Counted from the first letter of the stretch, positions 27,964 through 37,294 are shown. The stretch is DNA of 64,000 nt from JACKAQ01 sp965227145 (GCA_965227145.1 OZ245730.1:2852001-2916000), one strand, 5' to 3'. The notes: generated by a model not told the origin, from the letters alone. Made by a program: numbers and translations.

Positions 27964-28093
27964 TCTAACTTCCGGTTGTACCGGACGCAACCGCAGGGCT
28001 GTGCTTTCTTTCTAAATTTTAGTTTGTGCAAATGGGTTGTAAAATATCAGCAAATTATGGCGTAGTGTTGCGCCGGTAAACCGTGTTGTTAGG
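27964..28093 (+). repeat. attC 45
   Basis: C/G stem; matches attC 6 except for the next-cassette base (R' GTTAGG). Confidence 0.93.
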
Positions 28094-28133
28094 GCAACAT
28101 AATAAACCAATATCTTCAGCAGAAGGAATCCGA

Positions 28134-28286
28134 ATGAAAAACAAATCATTACCTCTCAATCGTAAACCATCAAAACCTTGCCCAAAGTGTGGTCAGAACA
28201 CATTTAAAATAATAGATACAGCTCCGAAGCGAGCCACATGGCGCTGCGGTAAATGCAACTATACTCTGGATGAAATCAAAACTTGA
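28134..28286 (+). CDS. Small zinc-ribbon protein (50 aa)
   Basis: 50 residues with two CxxC knuckles: Cys16/Cys19 in CPKCGQ and Cys38/Cys41 in CGKCNY, the spacing of a zinc ribbon. May bind nucleic acid or protein. AGAAGGA lies 6 bases before the ATG, a good Shine-Dalgarno that decides this start over the frame extending into the attC. It shares its cassette with an opposing minus-strand frame at 28276, the two 3' ends overlapping by 11 bp. Confidence 0.78.
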   Translation: MKNKSLPLNRKPSKPCPKCGQNTFKIIDTAPKRATWRCGKCNYTLDEIKT

Positions 28287-28569
28287 TCGGATCGCCGCCA
28301 AAGGTTTCAGATAAATACACATCCAGAACCGGCTCACCAACAACAGGGGTGCCAACGCGACCGATACCGGCAGCCAACCCCTGCCGGAATGCAATATCAA
28401 GCAAATTATTCAAGAGGATTGTCGCGCTGTCAACCATTTTTGCCAGCGACTCTTCACTATAAACAACCCCATCGGGTCGGGTGTCTAAAACATCCAGACA
28501 GTCTTCGATATCACAAACAGACACAGGAGAAAGCACACTTAAATCTCGGCTCATCAAACGCCCTTTCAT
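28276..28569 (-). CDS. Minus-strand cassette gene, unknown (97 aa)
   Basis: 97 residues, read against the array direction. Its G+C is near 50 percent, far above neighbouring genes, suggesting another source. A helical middle part (SLAKMVDSATILLNNLLDIA) is followed by a Gly/Pro/Val-rich C-terminus. No signal peptide, no family recognised. The closing attC at 28581 has the alternative centre seen only here and at 59087, where there is also a minus-strand gene. Alternative starts are TTG at 28578 and an ATG five codons downstream. Confidence 0.62.
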   Translation of the reverse strand: MKGRLMSRDLSVLSPVSVCDIEDCLDVLDTRPDGVVYSEESLAKMVDSATILLNNLLDIAFRQGLAAGIGRVGTPVVGEPVLDVYLSETFGGDPIKF

Positions 28570-28580
28570 ATAAACCAAAC

Positions 28581-28706
28581 CCTAACTATCGGTTCTACCG
28601 GACGAAACCGCAGGGCTGTGTTTTTACATAAGTTATTAATTAACGGCAATTTTCGCGGCATTATCCGGTATGCGCCAGCGTTTCGCCAGTAAACCTTTTT
28701 GTTAGA
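28581..28706 (+). repeat. attC 46, variant centre
   Basis: A/T stem; the outer stem is of the resident type, but the centre is TTACATAAGTTATTAATTAA followed by CGGCAATTTTCGCGGCATTA. 126 bp. Confidence 0.9.
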
Positions 28707-29080
28707 TTAAAATTCCGGAAAAGTTGAAAAGAAAAAACTCCAAAAGATGGAGCAATTGCCAACGCTGAAATAATATTTTAAAGACGTCCACAAACCAGAA
28801 AGAAAGCCAATTTGCGGGATAAATATTTCAGAGTCGGTTTTTCGTAAGTGAAAGGTTTTCAGCAGTTTATATTTTTAGTTGTTTGTAAATCTGTAAGCTT
28901 TGTGTGTTTTTCGCGGTGTATTTTTTCGTGGTAAAATTTAGTGTTGCGGTTCTAACTTTCGGTTGTACCGGACGCAACCGCAGGGCTGTGCTTTCGTTCT
29001 AAATTTTAGTTTGTGCAAATGGGTTGTAAAACATCAGCAAATTTGGTGCATGTGTTGCGCCGGTAAACCGTGTTGTTAGA
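28702..29080 (+). mobile_element. Gene-less cassette family A1 with attC 47
   Basis: attC 28951..29080, C/G stem. Body nearly identical to 60242. Confidence 0.87.
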
Positions 29081-29097
29081 GCAATGGTAAAACTGTA

Positions 29098-29712
29098 ATG
29101 AAATCTGTATTAATCTCGTTGTTTTTATATTTCATTTTTTCAGGTTGTGCTGCAACAAGTAATGCGCATTTTAAAACTGTTTATTTACAAACTCCTGAAA
29201 TTGAGATTTCATTAGCAATAATAAATAAACCTAATCAGAATTTAGATTCCTTAGAGCTTGCTGTTAATATCAAAAACCGAAATGACAAATCAATATATTC
29301 AACACTTTCATTACAGAATTTGAATGAAATGAATAATATTTTTGACATTTGGGTTGGATATTCTTTGCTAAATGATATCACCGAAAATTTAATCTATGCC
29401 GAATCCAGCAATAGCAATTGGTTTAAGTCGATTGAAGCTGAAATTCCAGTTCACGAAATAAAAGGTGGTAAATCTAAAAGTTACACATACAAATATGCTA
29501 TTCATGATTTTAAATCAGACGAAACAGTTTCTGATATTAAAAAATTCGAATATGATATAACGTTCTGCTATATAGATTCACCATTAGAAGCTGGGATTAA
29601 GAAAGACAAATCAAATAATAATATAATTTGGTTTAGCAGTTATATCTCATTTTTGAAATGCGAAAATTTAACCGGATCTATGTCATTATATTTACCAAAT
29701 AATGTAAAATAA
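29098..29712 (+). CDS. Lipoprotein, paralog 2
   Basis: 204 residues, lipoprotein signal FIFSGC (Cys17). Differs from 26578 at seven residues (for example Ser to Asn in LNEMN, Tyr to Ser in VSDIKKF, Val to Leu in SPLEAG). Silent changes are no more numerous than amino-acid changes by eye, suggesting weak constraint or selection for change. The 17-bp leader before the ATG is the same in both. Confidence 0.85.
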   Translation: MKSVLISLFLYFIFSGCAATSNAHFKTVYLQTPEIEISLAIINKPNQNLDSLELAVNIKNRNDKSIYSTLSLQNLNEMNNIFDIWVGYSLLNDITENLIYAESSNSNWFKSIEAEIPVHEIKGGKSKSYTYKYAIHDFKSDETVSDIKKFEYDITFCYIDSPLEAGIKKDKSNNNIIWFSSYISFLKCENLTGSMSLYLPNNVK

Positions 29713-29729
29713 AATTTAAAGTATGCAGC

Positions 29730-29859
29730 TCTAACTTTCGGTTGTACCGGACGCAACCGCAGGGCTGTGCTTTCGTTCTAAATTTTAGTTTGTGCAAAAT
29801 GGTTGTAAAATTTCAGCTAATTCGGTGAAAGTGTTGCGCCGGTAAACCGTGTTGTTAGA
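29730..29859 (+). repeat. attC 48
   Basis: C/G stem. Confidence 0.93.
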
Positions 29860-29898
29860 GAGCATATTGGATTTATACTCTGTTAATGAAGAAAATTT

Positions 29899-30375
29899 AT
29901 GTTAAAGAAAGCAATCAAATATTCGCTCCCATTTCTGGCCATTGTATTTTTAAGTGTTCTGTTGATCTATAAGATTAGTGAAGATGGAGATTTCCTTTCA
30001 TCACTGAGATATAAAAATGTTACCGACTGGAATGAATCTGGCACACAATATTATTTAAGTATTTCTCAAAGAGATTCTCTTTATAGCTATTCAATAAGAT
30101 TTTCAAATTTTTCCGAGCGGTGGATAACACATTGGATAGGTGATACAACTTATAATTCAAAATTATCGTGCGGTGTTCTTTCACCAGAAAAACAGAAAGA
30201 AATTGATATTTGGGGTTATGATTCTACGATAATCTTATTTAAAAAAGATAAAATTCTGCCCCAATCTGTCGGTTTAAGTGAGGTTTATATTAAGTATCCA
30301 AATTCTCTAGATACTTTGTTTTTTGAGGTAAGTAACAATGGCGGTACTCTCATAGTTAATGAGAAGGCTAATTAA
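29899..30375 (+). CDS. Membrane-anchored protein, unknown
   Basis: 158 residues. An N-terminal hydrophobic segment at about 9-25 (LPFLAIVFLSVLLIYKI) is an uncleaved anchor or signal. The rest is a periplasmic-type beta-rich domain with YYLSISQRDSLYSYSIRF and a C-terminal TLFFEVSNNGGTLIVNEK. No family recognised. Confidence 0.82.
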   Translation: MLKKAIKYSLPFLAIVFLSVLLIYKISEDGDFLSSLRYKNVTDWNESGTQYYLSISQRDSLYSYSIRFSNFSERWITHWIGDTTYNSKLSCGVLSPEKQKEIDIWGYDSTIILFKKDKILPQSVGLSEVYIKYPNSLDTLFFEVSNNGGTLIVNEKAN

Positions 30376-30392
30376 AGGACATTAATAGAGCC

Positions 30393-30522
30393 TCTAACTT
30401 TCGGTTGTACCGGACGCAACCGCAGGGCTGTGCTTTTGTTCTAAATTTTAGTTTGTGCAAATGGGTTGTAAAACATCAGCAAATTGTGGCGTAGTGTTGC
30501 GCCGGTAAACCGTGTTGTTAGA
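30393..30522 (+). repeat. attC 49
   Basis: C/G stem. Confidence 0.93.
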
Positions 30523-31129
30523 ATAGATTAAAGCTATGAAACCTCCTGATTATACACAATATTCGATTGACGAACTTAAACAGGCGCTTAATTCTATTGA
30601 TAAAGTAGCTTTTCCTGCAAGAACAAAACAAATTGAAGAAGAGATTATCTCAAGAATCAATAACCCTCAATGGGTAAAAAAAGAGATAAAAACCAAAAAA
30701 ATCGAATACGATATTTCATTAATCAGCAATTCGTTAGAGAAATCACACTTTATTTTTTTCTTGTTAGACAATGAAAGAATTTATCAAGATGATGCAACGA
30801 TGGAAATTGCAATCCGTCCAGTTTTTTTTATGTGGGTGTTTTATCTCGCCTCAATTTATGTAGTTATACATTTGACAAAAGGATATAATAATAATTCTTA
30901 CGAATTACTTGAATATTTAATACTAATGATTCTAGCCATTGTCTTTGTGGTTGGGGCTCGCTCTTACCACAGAGTCGTTGTGATAGACAAAACCAATAAA
31001 ACAGTTCAGACACTTAATTTGATATTTGGGTTTTCGTTTTTAAAAAAGGAAATTAATTTTAATGACAAGCTAAATTTAATTTTCTACAGACTTACTACCC
31101 CCGATGGAATTAAGTATTATATATATTTA

Positions 31130-32235
31130 TACTCACACTAAATTGGTTTGGGAAAATCCCATCAATTGAATATCTTTATCCATGCTAGAATTAGATGACA
31201 ACACCCGGCGCGAATTAAAGCTTTTGCAGAAGCGTCCGTCCAACAAACGCATTTATATCAAAGTCACTGTATTGTTGATGCTGGACAAAGGTCTTTCTGT
31301 CCAGGTGATTGCCGATTTTTTAGGCATTGATGACAACACCGTCTACCGCTATCGTGACAGCTATCTCACCAACGGACTGAAAGATTATCTGGCATCCAAT
31401 TATTTTCGATACAATGGCAAACTCACTGATGAAGAAAAAGCCCGGCTCGTTGCAGAACTGACTGAATACCTGTATCCAAGCAGCGCTGCTGTTGGTGAAT
31501 TTATCGCGGCGACCTTCAACAAGCACTATTGTGAAAGTGCTGTTTCCACACTGCTGAACCGTTTGGGCTTTGTTTACAAAAAGACCAAATCCGTTCCTTC
31601 AAAAGCGGATTCGGCTGCCCAAAGACGGTTTGTTAAAAAGCTACACAGATTGTTGAAAAAACAGGATGTTAATGCTATTTTCTATTTCAACGACGCAGCG
31701 CATCCCCAACACAATACCCGTCCGGCATATGGCTGGATACCAAAGGGTGAGGATGTTGGTATTCCCTCAAATACCGGTCGTAAACGCCTGAATATTAATG
31801 CTGCCATCAACGCCGAAGATGTTGGCGACATTGTTTTTCGTGAAGATGAACAGATCAATTCCCAATCAACCATCGCCCTTTGGGAAGCCCAGCATGCGAA
31901 ACATCCGGGTAAAAAGATCTATAACATCTGTGACAACGCCAGATACTACAAAAGTCACCTCATTCAGGAATGGTTAAAGAAGAATAAATGGTGCAAAGTG
32001 ATATATTTACCGGCATATTCGCCAAACCTGAACATTATCGAACGATTATGGAAGTATTTACGAAAATCGGTCATCGATTATTTTTACTATGAAAAGTATA
32101 GTGATTTCAAGGTTGCAATATTGACATTTTTTGAAACGATTGAGCAGCATAGGCAACCCTTAACTTCTTTGCTTACGCTTAATTTTCACATCCCATAAAA
32201 ATGGTTATTTGTCCCTAACCAATTTCTTTTGGGTA
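31130..32235 (+). mobile_element. IS630-family insertion sequence, copy 2
   Basis: 1106 bp flanked by TA at 31128-31129 and 32236-32237. Same ends and length as the copy at 2956 but in the opposite orientation. Its insertion split a cassette gene. Confidence 0.96.
31182..32198 (+). CDS. IS630-family transposase
   Basis: 338 residues, identical protein to that at 2993: helix-turn-helix at about 33-62 and DDE residues D171, D251 and E287. Identity between the copies means recent transposition within this genome. Confidence 0.97.
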   Translation: MLELDDNTRRELKLLQKRPSNKRIYIKVTVLLMLDKGLSVQVIADFLGIDDNTVYRYRDSYLTNGLKDYLASNYFRYNGKLTDEEKARLVAELTEYLYPSSAAVGEFIAATFNKHYCESAVSTLLNRLGFVYKKTKSVPSKADSAAQRRFVKKLHRLLKKQDVNAIFYFNDAAHPQHNTRPAYGWIPKGEDVGIPSNTGRKRLNINAAINAEDVGDIVFREDEQINSQSTIALWEAQHAKHPGKKIYNICDNARYYKSHLIQEWLKKNKWCKVIYLPAYSPNLNIIERLWKYLRKSVIDYFYYEKYSDFKVAILTFFETIEQHRQPLTSLLTLNFHIP

Positions 32236-32487
32236 TAAAGTCAGGGAAAAGAAGGGTGACTCTATATTCTGTTTATTCATTCAATAAAAATTTATATATG
32301 GCAAAAATAGTTTCAGCCTATACTGGATTGGAGATTCAGTATGAAGGATTCACTAAAACATTGTGGGACCTTGTATATAATTGTCCGCAACCACCAACAC
32401 ACAATGATCAAGAAAATCTTGAAAAGAATTGAGTAATAAGATTATTTAAATGTAATAATAAAGGATATATTTTGGGGCTTTAGCAGC

Positions 32488-32617
32488 TCTAACTTTCGGT
32501 TGTACCGGACGCAACCGCAGGGCTGTGCTTTCGTTCTAAATTTTAGGTTGTGCAAAATAGTTGTAAAATATCAGCAAATTTCGGCGTGGTGTTGCGCCGG
32601 TAAACCGTGTTGTTAGA
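32488..32617 (+). repeat. attC 50
   Basis: C/G stem; right half TTTCGGCGTGGTG like attC 11. Confidence 0.93.
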
Positions 32618-32699
32618 ATAAAGACAAATATTTTGGCTAAATATTAACAATCAAATAAAATGATTTTCGATCACTAAATTAAACAACAAATGGTGAAAA

Positions 32700-33230
32700 A
32701 TGAAAACTGGTATGCCTTTTCCTTCAAATTCATGTGTTAAAAAATATCTATTCATCATTCTGCTTATAACGCCTTTTTTATTGACCAATTGTATAACAAT
32801 AAATTCTATTCGTGATCCAAATTTTAATAAAAAGATTGAAAAAATATTTATCGCTATCAATGGAAACGAATCGATCGAAGGCTTTTTAGTCACATTAACG
32901 GGAAATTTAAAGAATAAATTTTATGAAAAAAATATTCAAACAGAAATTTATTTGAGAAAAGCATTAAGTCTTGACACAGCTGATGATTTAGAGTCAAGAG
33001 TCTATAGTTACCAACCAGACGTCATTTTGACAATTATTCAAACTACACAATTATCCGTAAATGGTGCCATCTCTGGAGGTGATTTTGAGCTTTCAATGTT
33101 TGAACCTGAGTCTAAAAAGCCGGTTTGGAAAGCTGTTTTAGAAATGGATTCTGGTGGTTGGGGTATGGGAAGTGCTGATGAGGTTGTTGAAAAAATAATT
33201 AAACAACTTATTAAAGATAATATAATATAA
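32700..33230 (+). CDS. Lipoprotein, unknown
   Basis: 176 residues. Hydrophobic segment at 17-29 ending FLLTNC, with a candidate lipid-attachment Cys near residue 31. The mature domain alternates strand and helix (IEKIFIAINGN, FLVTLTGNLKNKFYEKNIQT, PDVILTIIQTTQL) and ends with VVEKIIKQLIKDN, reminiscent of small outer-membrane lipoproteins of the GNA1162 kind, but not convincingly. The signal n-region is long. An internal ATG at residue 5 is an alternative start that would shorten it. Confidence 0.82.
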   Translation: MKTGMPFPSNSCVKKYLFIILLITPFLLTNCITINSIRDPNFNKKIEKIFIAINGNESIEGFLVTLTGNLKNKFYEKNIQTEIYLRKALSLDTADDLESRVYSYQPDVILTIIQTTQLSVNGAISGGDFELSMFEPESKKPVWKAVLEMDSGGWGMGSADEVVEKIIKQLIKDNII

Positions 33231-33253
33231 TCCTAATATTGGTTTTGCGTAAC

Positions 33254-33383
33254 TCTAACTTCCGGTTGTACCGGACGCAACCGCAGGGCTGTGCTTTCGT
33301 TCTAAATTTTAGTTTGTGCAAATGGGTTGTAAAACATCAGCAAATTCGGTGTATGTGTTGCGCCGGTAAACCGTGTTGTTAGA
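33254..33383 (+). repeat. attC 51
   Basis: C/G stem. Confidence 0.93.
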
Positions 33384-33424
33384 ATTCTAATGGAGTATAA
33401 ATTGTTAAACACAAGGTGATATTA

Positions 33425-34072
33425 ATGAAAACCGTTTTCCTCAAATTGGCTCTTATTTTTTTCGTTTTTCCTTCATTGTTATCTGCTGGTAATTATTCAT
33501 TAAATTTGGGCGTCAATCATTCATGGTTTAAATATTACGACGATGGGCTTGATTTACTTAAAAATGATTTTAATCCCGGGTTCTCATTAGGGTTAATGAA
33601 AGAGTATAATTTAAAGAGAAAACTTGACTGTAATACGGGTATAAGATTATTTAAAATAGGACGCTATCAGAAATTTGATGAGGAGTTCTATAAAGGCAGT
33701 GCAAAGATTAGCCACTATTATATTGGCCTCCCAATCCATTTTAATTATAGTTTAAATTCAAGCTTTTACTCTTTCGTTAACATTGAACCTGGTTTACAAA
33801 TTCGTTCCACTATAAATACCGATGGTGATTTATTGAATGAGACTGGAACAATAACCGACGAGATGAATAGATTCAATCTGTTTTTAGGTGTTGGGTTAGG
33901 TAATACTTTCATGTTAGGAAAACGAAAGATGGGTATCGCAGCATCATTTAATCATGGGATTTTTAGAATATCAAAAGACGAAGAATATTCAGATGGTGAT
34001 AATGGCTCAAGAAGTTGGCTTAAATGGAAAGCTTTTGAAGTATTAATAAATGTTAGATATTATATTAAATAA
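33425..34072 (+). CDS. Outer-membrane beta-barrel protein, copy 2
   Basis: 215 residues, identical to the product of 21417 including signal peptide. Leader and AAGGTG ribosome site are conserved as well. The following attC has a different centre from that of copy 1, so copy and attC have separate histories. Confidence 0.88.
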   Translation: MKTVFLKLALIFFVFPSLLSAGNYSLNLGVNHSWFKYYDDGLDLLKNDFNPGFSLGLMKEYNLKRKLDCNTGIRLFKIGRYQKFDEEFYKGSAKISHYYIGLPIHFNYSLNSSFYSFVNIEPGLQIRSTINTDGDLLNETGTITDEMNRFNLFLGVGLGNTFMLGKRKMGIAASFNHGIFRISKDEEYSDGDNGSRSWLKWKAFEVLINVRYYIK

Positions 34073-34091
34073 GTAAAACTCAATTTTCACT

Positions 34092-34221
34092 TCTAACTTT
34101 CGGTTGTACCGGACGCAACCGCAGGGCTGTGCTTTTGTTCTAAATTTTAGTTTGTGCAAATGGGTTGTAAAATATCAGCAAATTGTGGCGTATTGTTGCG
34201 CCGGTAAACCGTGTAGTTAGA
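34092..34221 (+). repeat. attC 52
   Basis: C/G stem, right half GGCGTATTGTTGCGCC, end GTGTAGTTAGA. Confidence 0.93.
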
Positions 34222-34234
34222 ATTTCTGAATTCC

Positions 34235-34852
34235 ATGAAGAAAACAATACTATTATTCATTATTGCGGTTTTTCAATTGTCTGGCAATTGCCAAAACACA
34301 CAATTAAAAAATTATTATACCACAGTTTATGACACCTCTGGTATTGAGGACTTTTATAGCGCAATTAATGGTGGGTGTAGTTTAGGCTGTGCTTTTGGGT
34401 GGGATTATAAATGTTCTTCAGTTTTACCACCCCAGGGTAGTTTCAATTATTTACCCATTAATATGTCCGATGGAGATGTTAATACAGCATGGATAGAAGG
34501 GAAAAGAGATTATGGAATTGGTGAAAGAATAACAATATATTTTGATACTGATTCAACAGTAAGGAATGTCCCATTAAAAGGAATTGATATTGTCAACGGA
34601 TATGCGAAAAACTCAAAAGTGTGGCAAGAAAACAGTCGAGTAAAGTCAATAAAAATTTTACACAATGATAAATTCGTTTTTAACCTGACATTGCAAGATA
34701 CTATTTACCCACAAGGTATATTTCTAAATGGACAAGACTATATTTATCTCAGTCATGGTGATACTGTAACGTTAGTGATAACAGATGTTTATAAAGGTGA
34801 GAAATATAAAGACACAGCAATTACAGAGATTAATCTTCACGGCGCTCATTAA
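34235..34852 (+). CDS. Exported NADase-type glycan-binding domain protein
   Basis: 205 residues. Signal peptide at about 1-19. Residues 46-60 contain a Cys cluster (GGCSLGCAFGWDYKC), then from about 79 a discoidin-like module with the hallmark DGDVNTAWIEGKRDYGIGE and IDIVNGYAKNSKVWQENSRV. This is the signature of the NADase-type glycan-binding domain found in exported proteins of spirochaetes and Bacteroidota. No enzymatic domain is attached, so a carbohydrate- or surface-binding role is the likely function. Confidence 0.88.
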   Translation: MKKTILLFIIAVFQLSGNCQNTQLKNYYTTVYDTSGIEDFYSAINGGCSLGCAFGWDYKCSSVLPPQGSFNYLPINMSDGDVNTAWIEGKRDYGIGERITIYFDTDSTVRNVPLKGIDIVNGYAKNSKVWQENSRVKSIKILHNDKFVFNLTLQDTIYPQGIFLNGQDYIYLSHGDTVTLVITDVYKGEKYKDTAITEINLHGAH

Positions 34853-34861
34853 CACAACAAT

Positions 34862-34990
34862 TCTAACTGGCGGTTGTACCGGACGCAACCGCAGGGCTGT
34901 GCTTTCGTTCTAAATTTTAGGTTGTGCAAACAATTGTAAAACATAAGCAAATTCGGTGCATGTGTTGCGCCGGTAAACCGTGTTGTTAGA
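34862..34990 (+). repeat. attC 53
   Basis: C/G stem; right half AACATAAGCAAATTCGG. Confidence 0.93.
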
Positions 34991-35007
34991 AAAAATAAGA
35001 TTAAATC

Positions 35008-35622
35008 ATGAAATCAATTTCCCCACTTCTCATAATATTTTTTTCGTTTTTGGGATGTTCTCAGACGGATTTTAAATCACTGGCTGAAAATGGTGATATT
35101 ATTTTTCATACATCACGCTCAAGCCAAAGCAAAGCAATACAAATTGCAACAAAGTCAAAATATAGTCACATGGGAATAATTTATATAAATGATGGTAAAT
35201 ATTATGTTTACGAGGCAATACAACCTGTAAAATTAACCCCGTTGGATGAATGGATTAAAAGAGGTGAAAATGAACATTTTATTATCAAAAGGCTTAAAAA
35301 TTCAAAGTCAATATTAACAAAAGAGAAGATGCAAAAGCTCAAAAAAGCCGGTGAGAAGTATAATGGAAAAAACTATGATATATATTTTGAGTGGTCGGAC
35401 GATAAAATTTATTGCTCAGAATTAGTGTGGAAGATGTATAAAGAAGCAACAGGACTCGAAATTGGAAAACTCGAAAAGTTGAAAGATTTTGATTTAACGG
35501 ATAAAATTGTAAAGTCAAAAATAACAGAAAGATATGGAAATAATATTCCAATGAACGAGCCTGTTATTTCTCCGGAAAGTATGTTTAATTCAGAATTACT
35601 AAATACTGTTTATAGCCAATAA
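35008..35622 (+). CDS. YiiX-like permuted papain-fold hydrolase, lipoprotein
   Basis: 204 residues. Lipoprotein signal SFLGC with Cys17. The domain starts ENGDIIFHTSRSSQSKAIQI and carries the catalytic-type His54 in YSHMGI and Cys136 in YCSELVWK, the circularly permuted NlpC/P60 order of the YaeF/YiiX (C92) family. Such enzymes cleave peptide or amide bonds in the cell envelope; the substrate here is unknown. Both key residues are present, so it is probably active. Confidence 0.9.
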   Translation: MKSISPLLIIFFSFLGCSQTDFKSLAENGDIIFHTSRSSQSKAIQIATKSKYSHMGIIYINDGKYYVYEAIQPVKLTPLDEWIKRGENEHFIIKRLKNSKSILTKEKMQKLKKAGEKYNGKNYDIYFEWSDDKIYCSELVWKMYKEATGLEIGKLEKLKDFDLTDKIVKSKITERYGNNIPMNEPVISPESMFNSELLNTVYSQ

Positions 35623-35627
35623 TTTTT

Positions 35628-35757
35628 TCTAACTATCGGTTGTACCGGACGCAACCGCAGGGCTGTGCTTTTGTTCTAAATTTTAGTTTGTGCAAATGGG
35701 TTGTAAATTACCAGCAAATTGTGGCGTAGTGTTGCGCCGGTAAACCGTGTTGTTAGA
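35628..35757 (+). repeat. attC 54
   Basis: C/G stem. Confidence 0.93.
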
Positions 35758-36081
35758 AGGCAAATAAAAAAAGACGAAAAACAAACTTGTTGTTGGGAAA
35801 ACATAAACTCTTATCTGTTTTGGTTTACCATTTTGTGGTGAACGTTCGTTTTTTGGTGCCAGTTTCTACATGTCGTGTGTTTGCGTCGTTGGTTGCCAAC
35901 GCATGTTTTGTCTGCGGTGGTTGTTTGTGTGCAAGTTCGTTTTGTGCTGTTCTAACTGGCGGTTGTACCGGACGAAACCGCAGGGCTGGCAGTTTCTTTC
36001 TAAGTTTTAATTTGTGCAAATAAGTTTAATAAAATCAGCCGGTTGTGTGCAAGTGTTTCGCCGGTAAACCTTTTTGTTAGA
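35753..36081 (+). mobile_element. Gene-less cassette family B with attC 55
   Basis: attC 35951..36081, A/T stem. Family B frame open 35787..36023. Confidence 0.85.
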
Positions 36082-36084
36082 AAT

Positions 36085-36465
36085 ATGATTGTTGAATACA
36101 AAAACGGCCTAAAATTTGAATTATTTGACGATTTTGCAATAATTTATTTCCCAGAAGAATACTGGGTTGGTAGTTGGGGTTCAATGCTGGATTTGGTTAG
36201 ACATAAGATAATAAGCCATGTTAAATATATTTTAATTGATTATTCAAATGTAAAGTTTATTGGTGATGGTAGCTTTGAGTCTGCAATTCTGAGAGAAGAA
36301 TTCCAACAATTAGGCGGATCAGATGTTATTCATATATCCGTTCCTAAATGTATTAAAAATCTTTGGAAATTTGCAGATCCTAAAAATGAAGTAAAACCTT
36401 TTCCCGAATTTATGAGTAAAGAAAACGCACTAAAATACATAACACTTAACCACAGAAAAAATTGA
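36085..36465 (+). CDS. STAS-like domain protein, copy 1
   Basis: 126 residues, soluble. Residues 47-119 follow the STAS (anti-sigma-factor antagonist) order: strand KYILIDYSNVKFIGDGSFES, helix AILREEFQQLGG, strand VIHISVP, helix and a final FMSKENALKYI helix. The phosphorylatable Ser of SpoIIAA-type proteins is not evident at the usual place, so regulation by phosphorylation is uncertain. ATG is 4 bp after R'. Copy 2 at 51488 differs at two residues (K88E, F96L). Spacer downstream includes TTGATGCTTTTTAATGG in both. Confidence 0.8.
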   Translation: MIVEYKNGLKFELFDDFAIIYFPEEYWVGSWGSMLDLVRHKIISHVKYILIDYSNVKFIGDGSFESAILREEFQQLGGSDVIHISVPKCIKNLWKFADPKNEVKPFPEFMSKENALKYITLNHRKN

Positions 36466-36541
36466 GATTACCTGAATAAAGTTAATTGATGCTTTTTAAT
36501 GGTATAGTTTTTCCCAAAAAGCAAAATATTATAAAACTATT

Positions 36542-36671
36542 TCTAACTTCCGGTTGTACCGGACGCAACCGCAGGGTTGTGCTTTTGGTCTAAGTTTTAG
36601 TTTGTGCAAATGAGTTGTAAAATATCAGTAATTTGCGGCGTAGTGTTGCGCCGGTAAACCTTTTTGTTAGC
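36542..36671 (+). repeat. attC 56
   Basis: C/G stem with CAGGGTTGTG; R' GTTAGC after CCTTTTT. Different from attC 86 after the other copy of the gene. Confidence 0.92.
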
Positions 36672-36685
36672 CTAAAGGAGAATCG

Positions 36686-37294
36686 ATGCCAAGGTTTTCA
36701 ATCTTCAGTGATGAAAAAAGACTTGAACAATCGATAAAAGATGTTCATTCAAAACTCAAAGATGGTTGTGACACTAAAGCGATACCAGAATCATTGGCAG
36801 ATATTTACCAGGAAAAAGAGATTGAAAAATTGTTGCAAATAATAAAAAGCATAAATAATGAAAATCCAAATTCCTTAAAAAAAGCTATCTTTAAATCTGC
36901 TGCTTTTACCGCATTGCTGATAAATTTCTTAACTGTATATTTACTTTTTTATGATGGAATAAATCAAGATTGGAATCAATCAATTCGGTTATTTTTATTG
37001 TTGTCAAGTAACATTATTGTAATAATTGGCATACTAAATAGATATACTTTTTTATATATTTTTGCAATCGCTTGTGGCATTTTAATGTTGTATCCTGAGG
37101 CTCAATTCAGACTTCTAACAAAATATTTATCAACAACATTGTCTATTTATATTATCGCGGTAACTGTTGTAATAGCACTTGTGTTAATATTTTTTAGCTG
37201 GATTTTAAAACGTTCTAGCTCAATAGAATTGTATTCGGTAAGTAAAATTCTAAAACAAAATAGTTTAGACTTTGAAGAATTTTTAACAAAGTAA
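36686..37294 (+). CDS. Four-helix membrane protein, unknown
   Basis: 202 residues. A soluble helical N-terminus (about 1-65) with IKDVHSKLKDGCDTKAIPES is followed by four membrane segments at about 68-88, 97-116, 120-140 and 146-172. The best Shine-Dalgarno in the window (AAAGGAG, 7 bases before the ATG) marks the start. Function unknown. Confidence 0.84.
   Translation: MPRFSIFSDEKRLEQSIKDVHSKLKDGCDTKAIPESLADIYQEKEIEKLLQIIKSINNENPNSLKKAIFKSAAFTALLINFLTVYLLFYDGINQDWNQSIRLFLLLSSNIIVIIGILNRYTFLYIFAIACGILMLYPEAQFRLLTKYLSTTLSIYIIAVTVVIALVLIFFSWILKRSSSIELYSVSKILKQNSLDFEEFLTK

Larger units (their letters stand above)
30536..32432 (+). pseudogene. Membrane protein gene interrupted by IS630 element
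   Basis: Codons 30536..31129 (198) and 32238..32432 (64 plus stop) are in the same frame once the IS at 31130..32235 and one TA are removed, giving a protein of about 262 residues. The N-terminus (YTQYSIDELKQALNSIDKVA) matches the helical start of 15541. Two membrane segments lie at about 99-118 and 126-145, followed by a region starting YHRVVVIDKTNKTVQTLN that continues after the IS. The insertion gives a truncated product ending shortly inside the IS (stop at 31139-31141). Confidence 0.9.
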
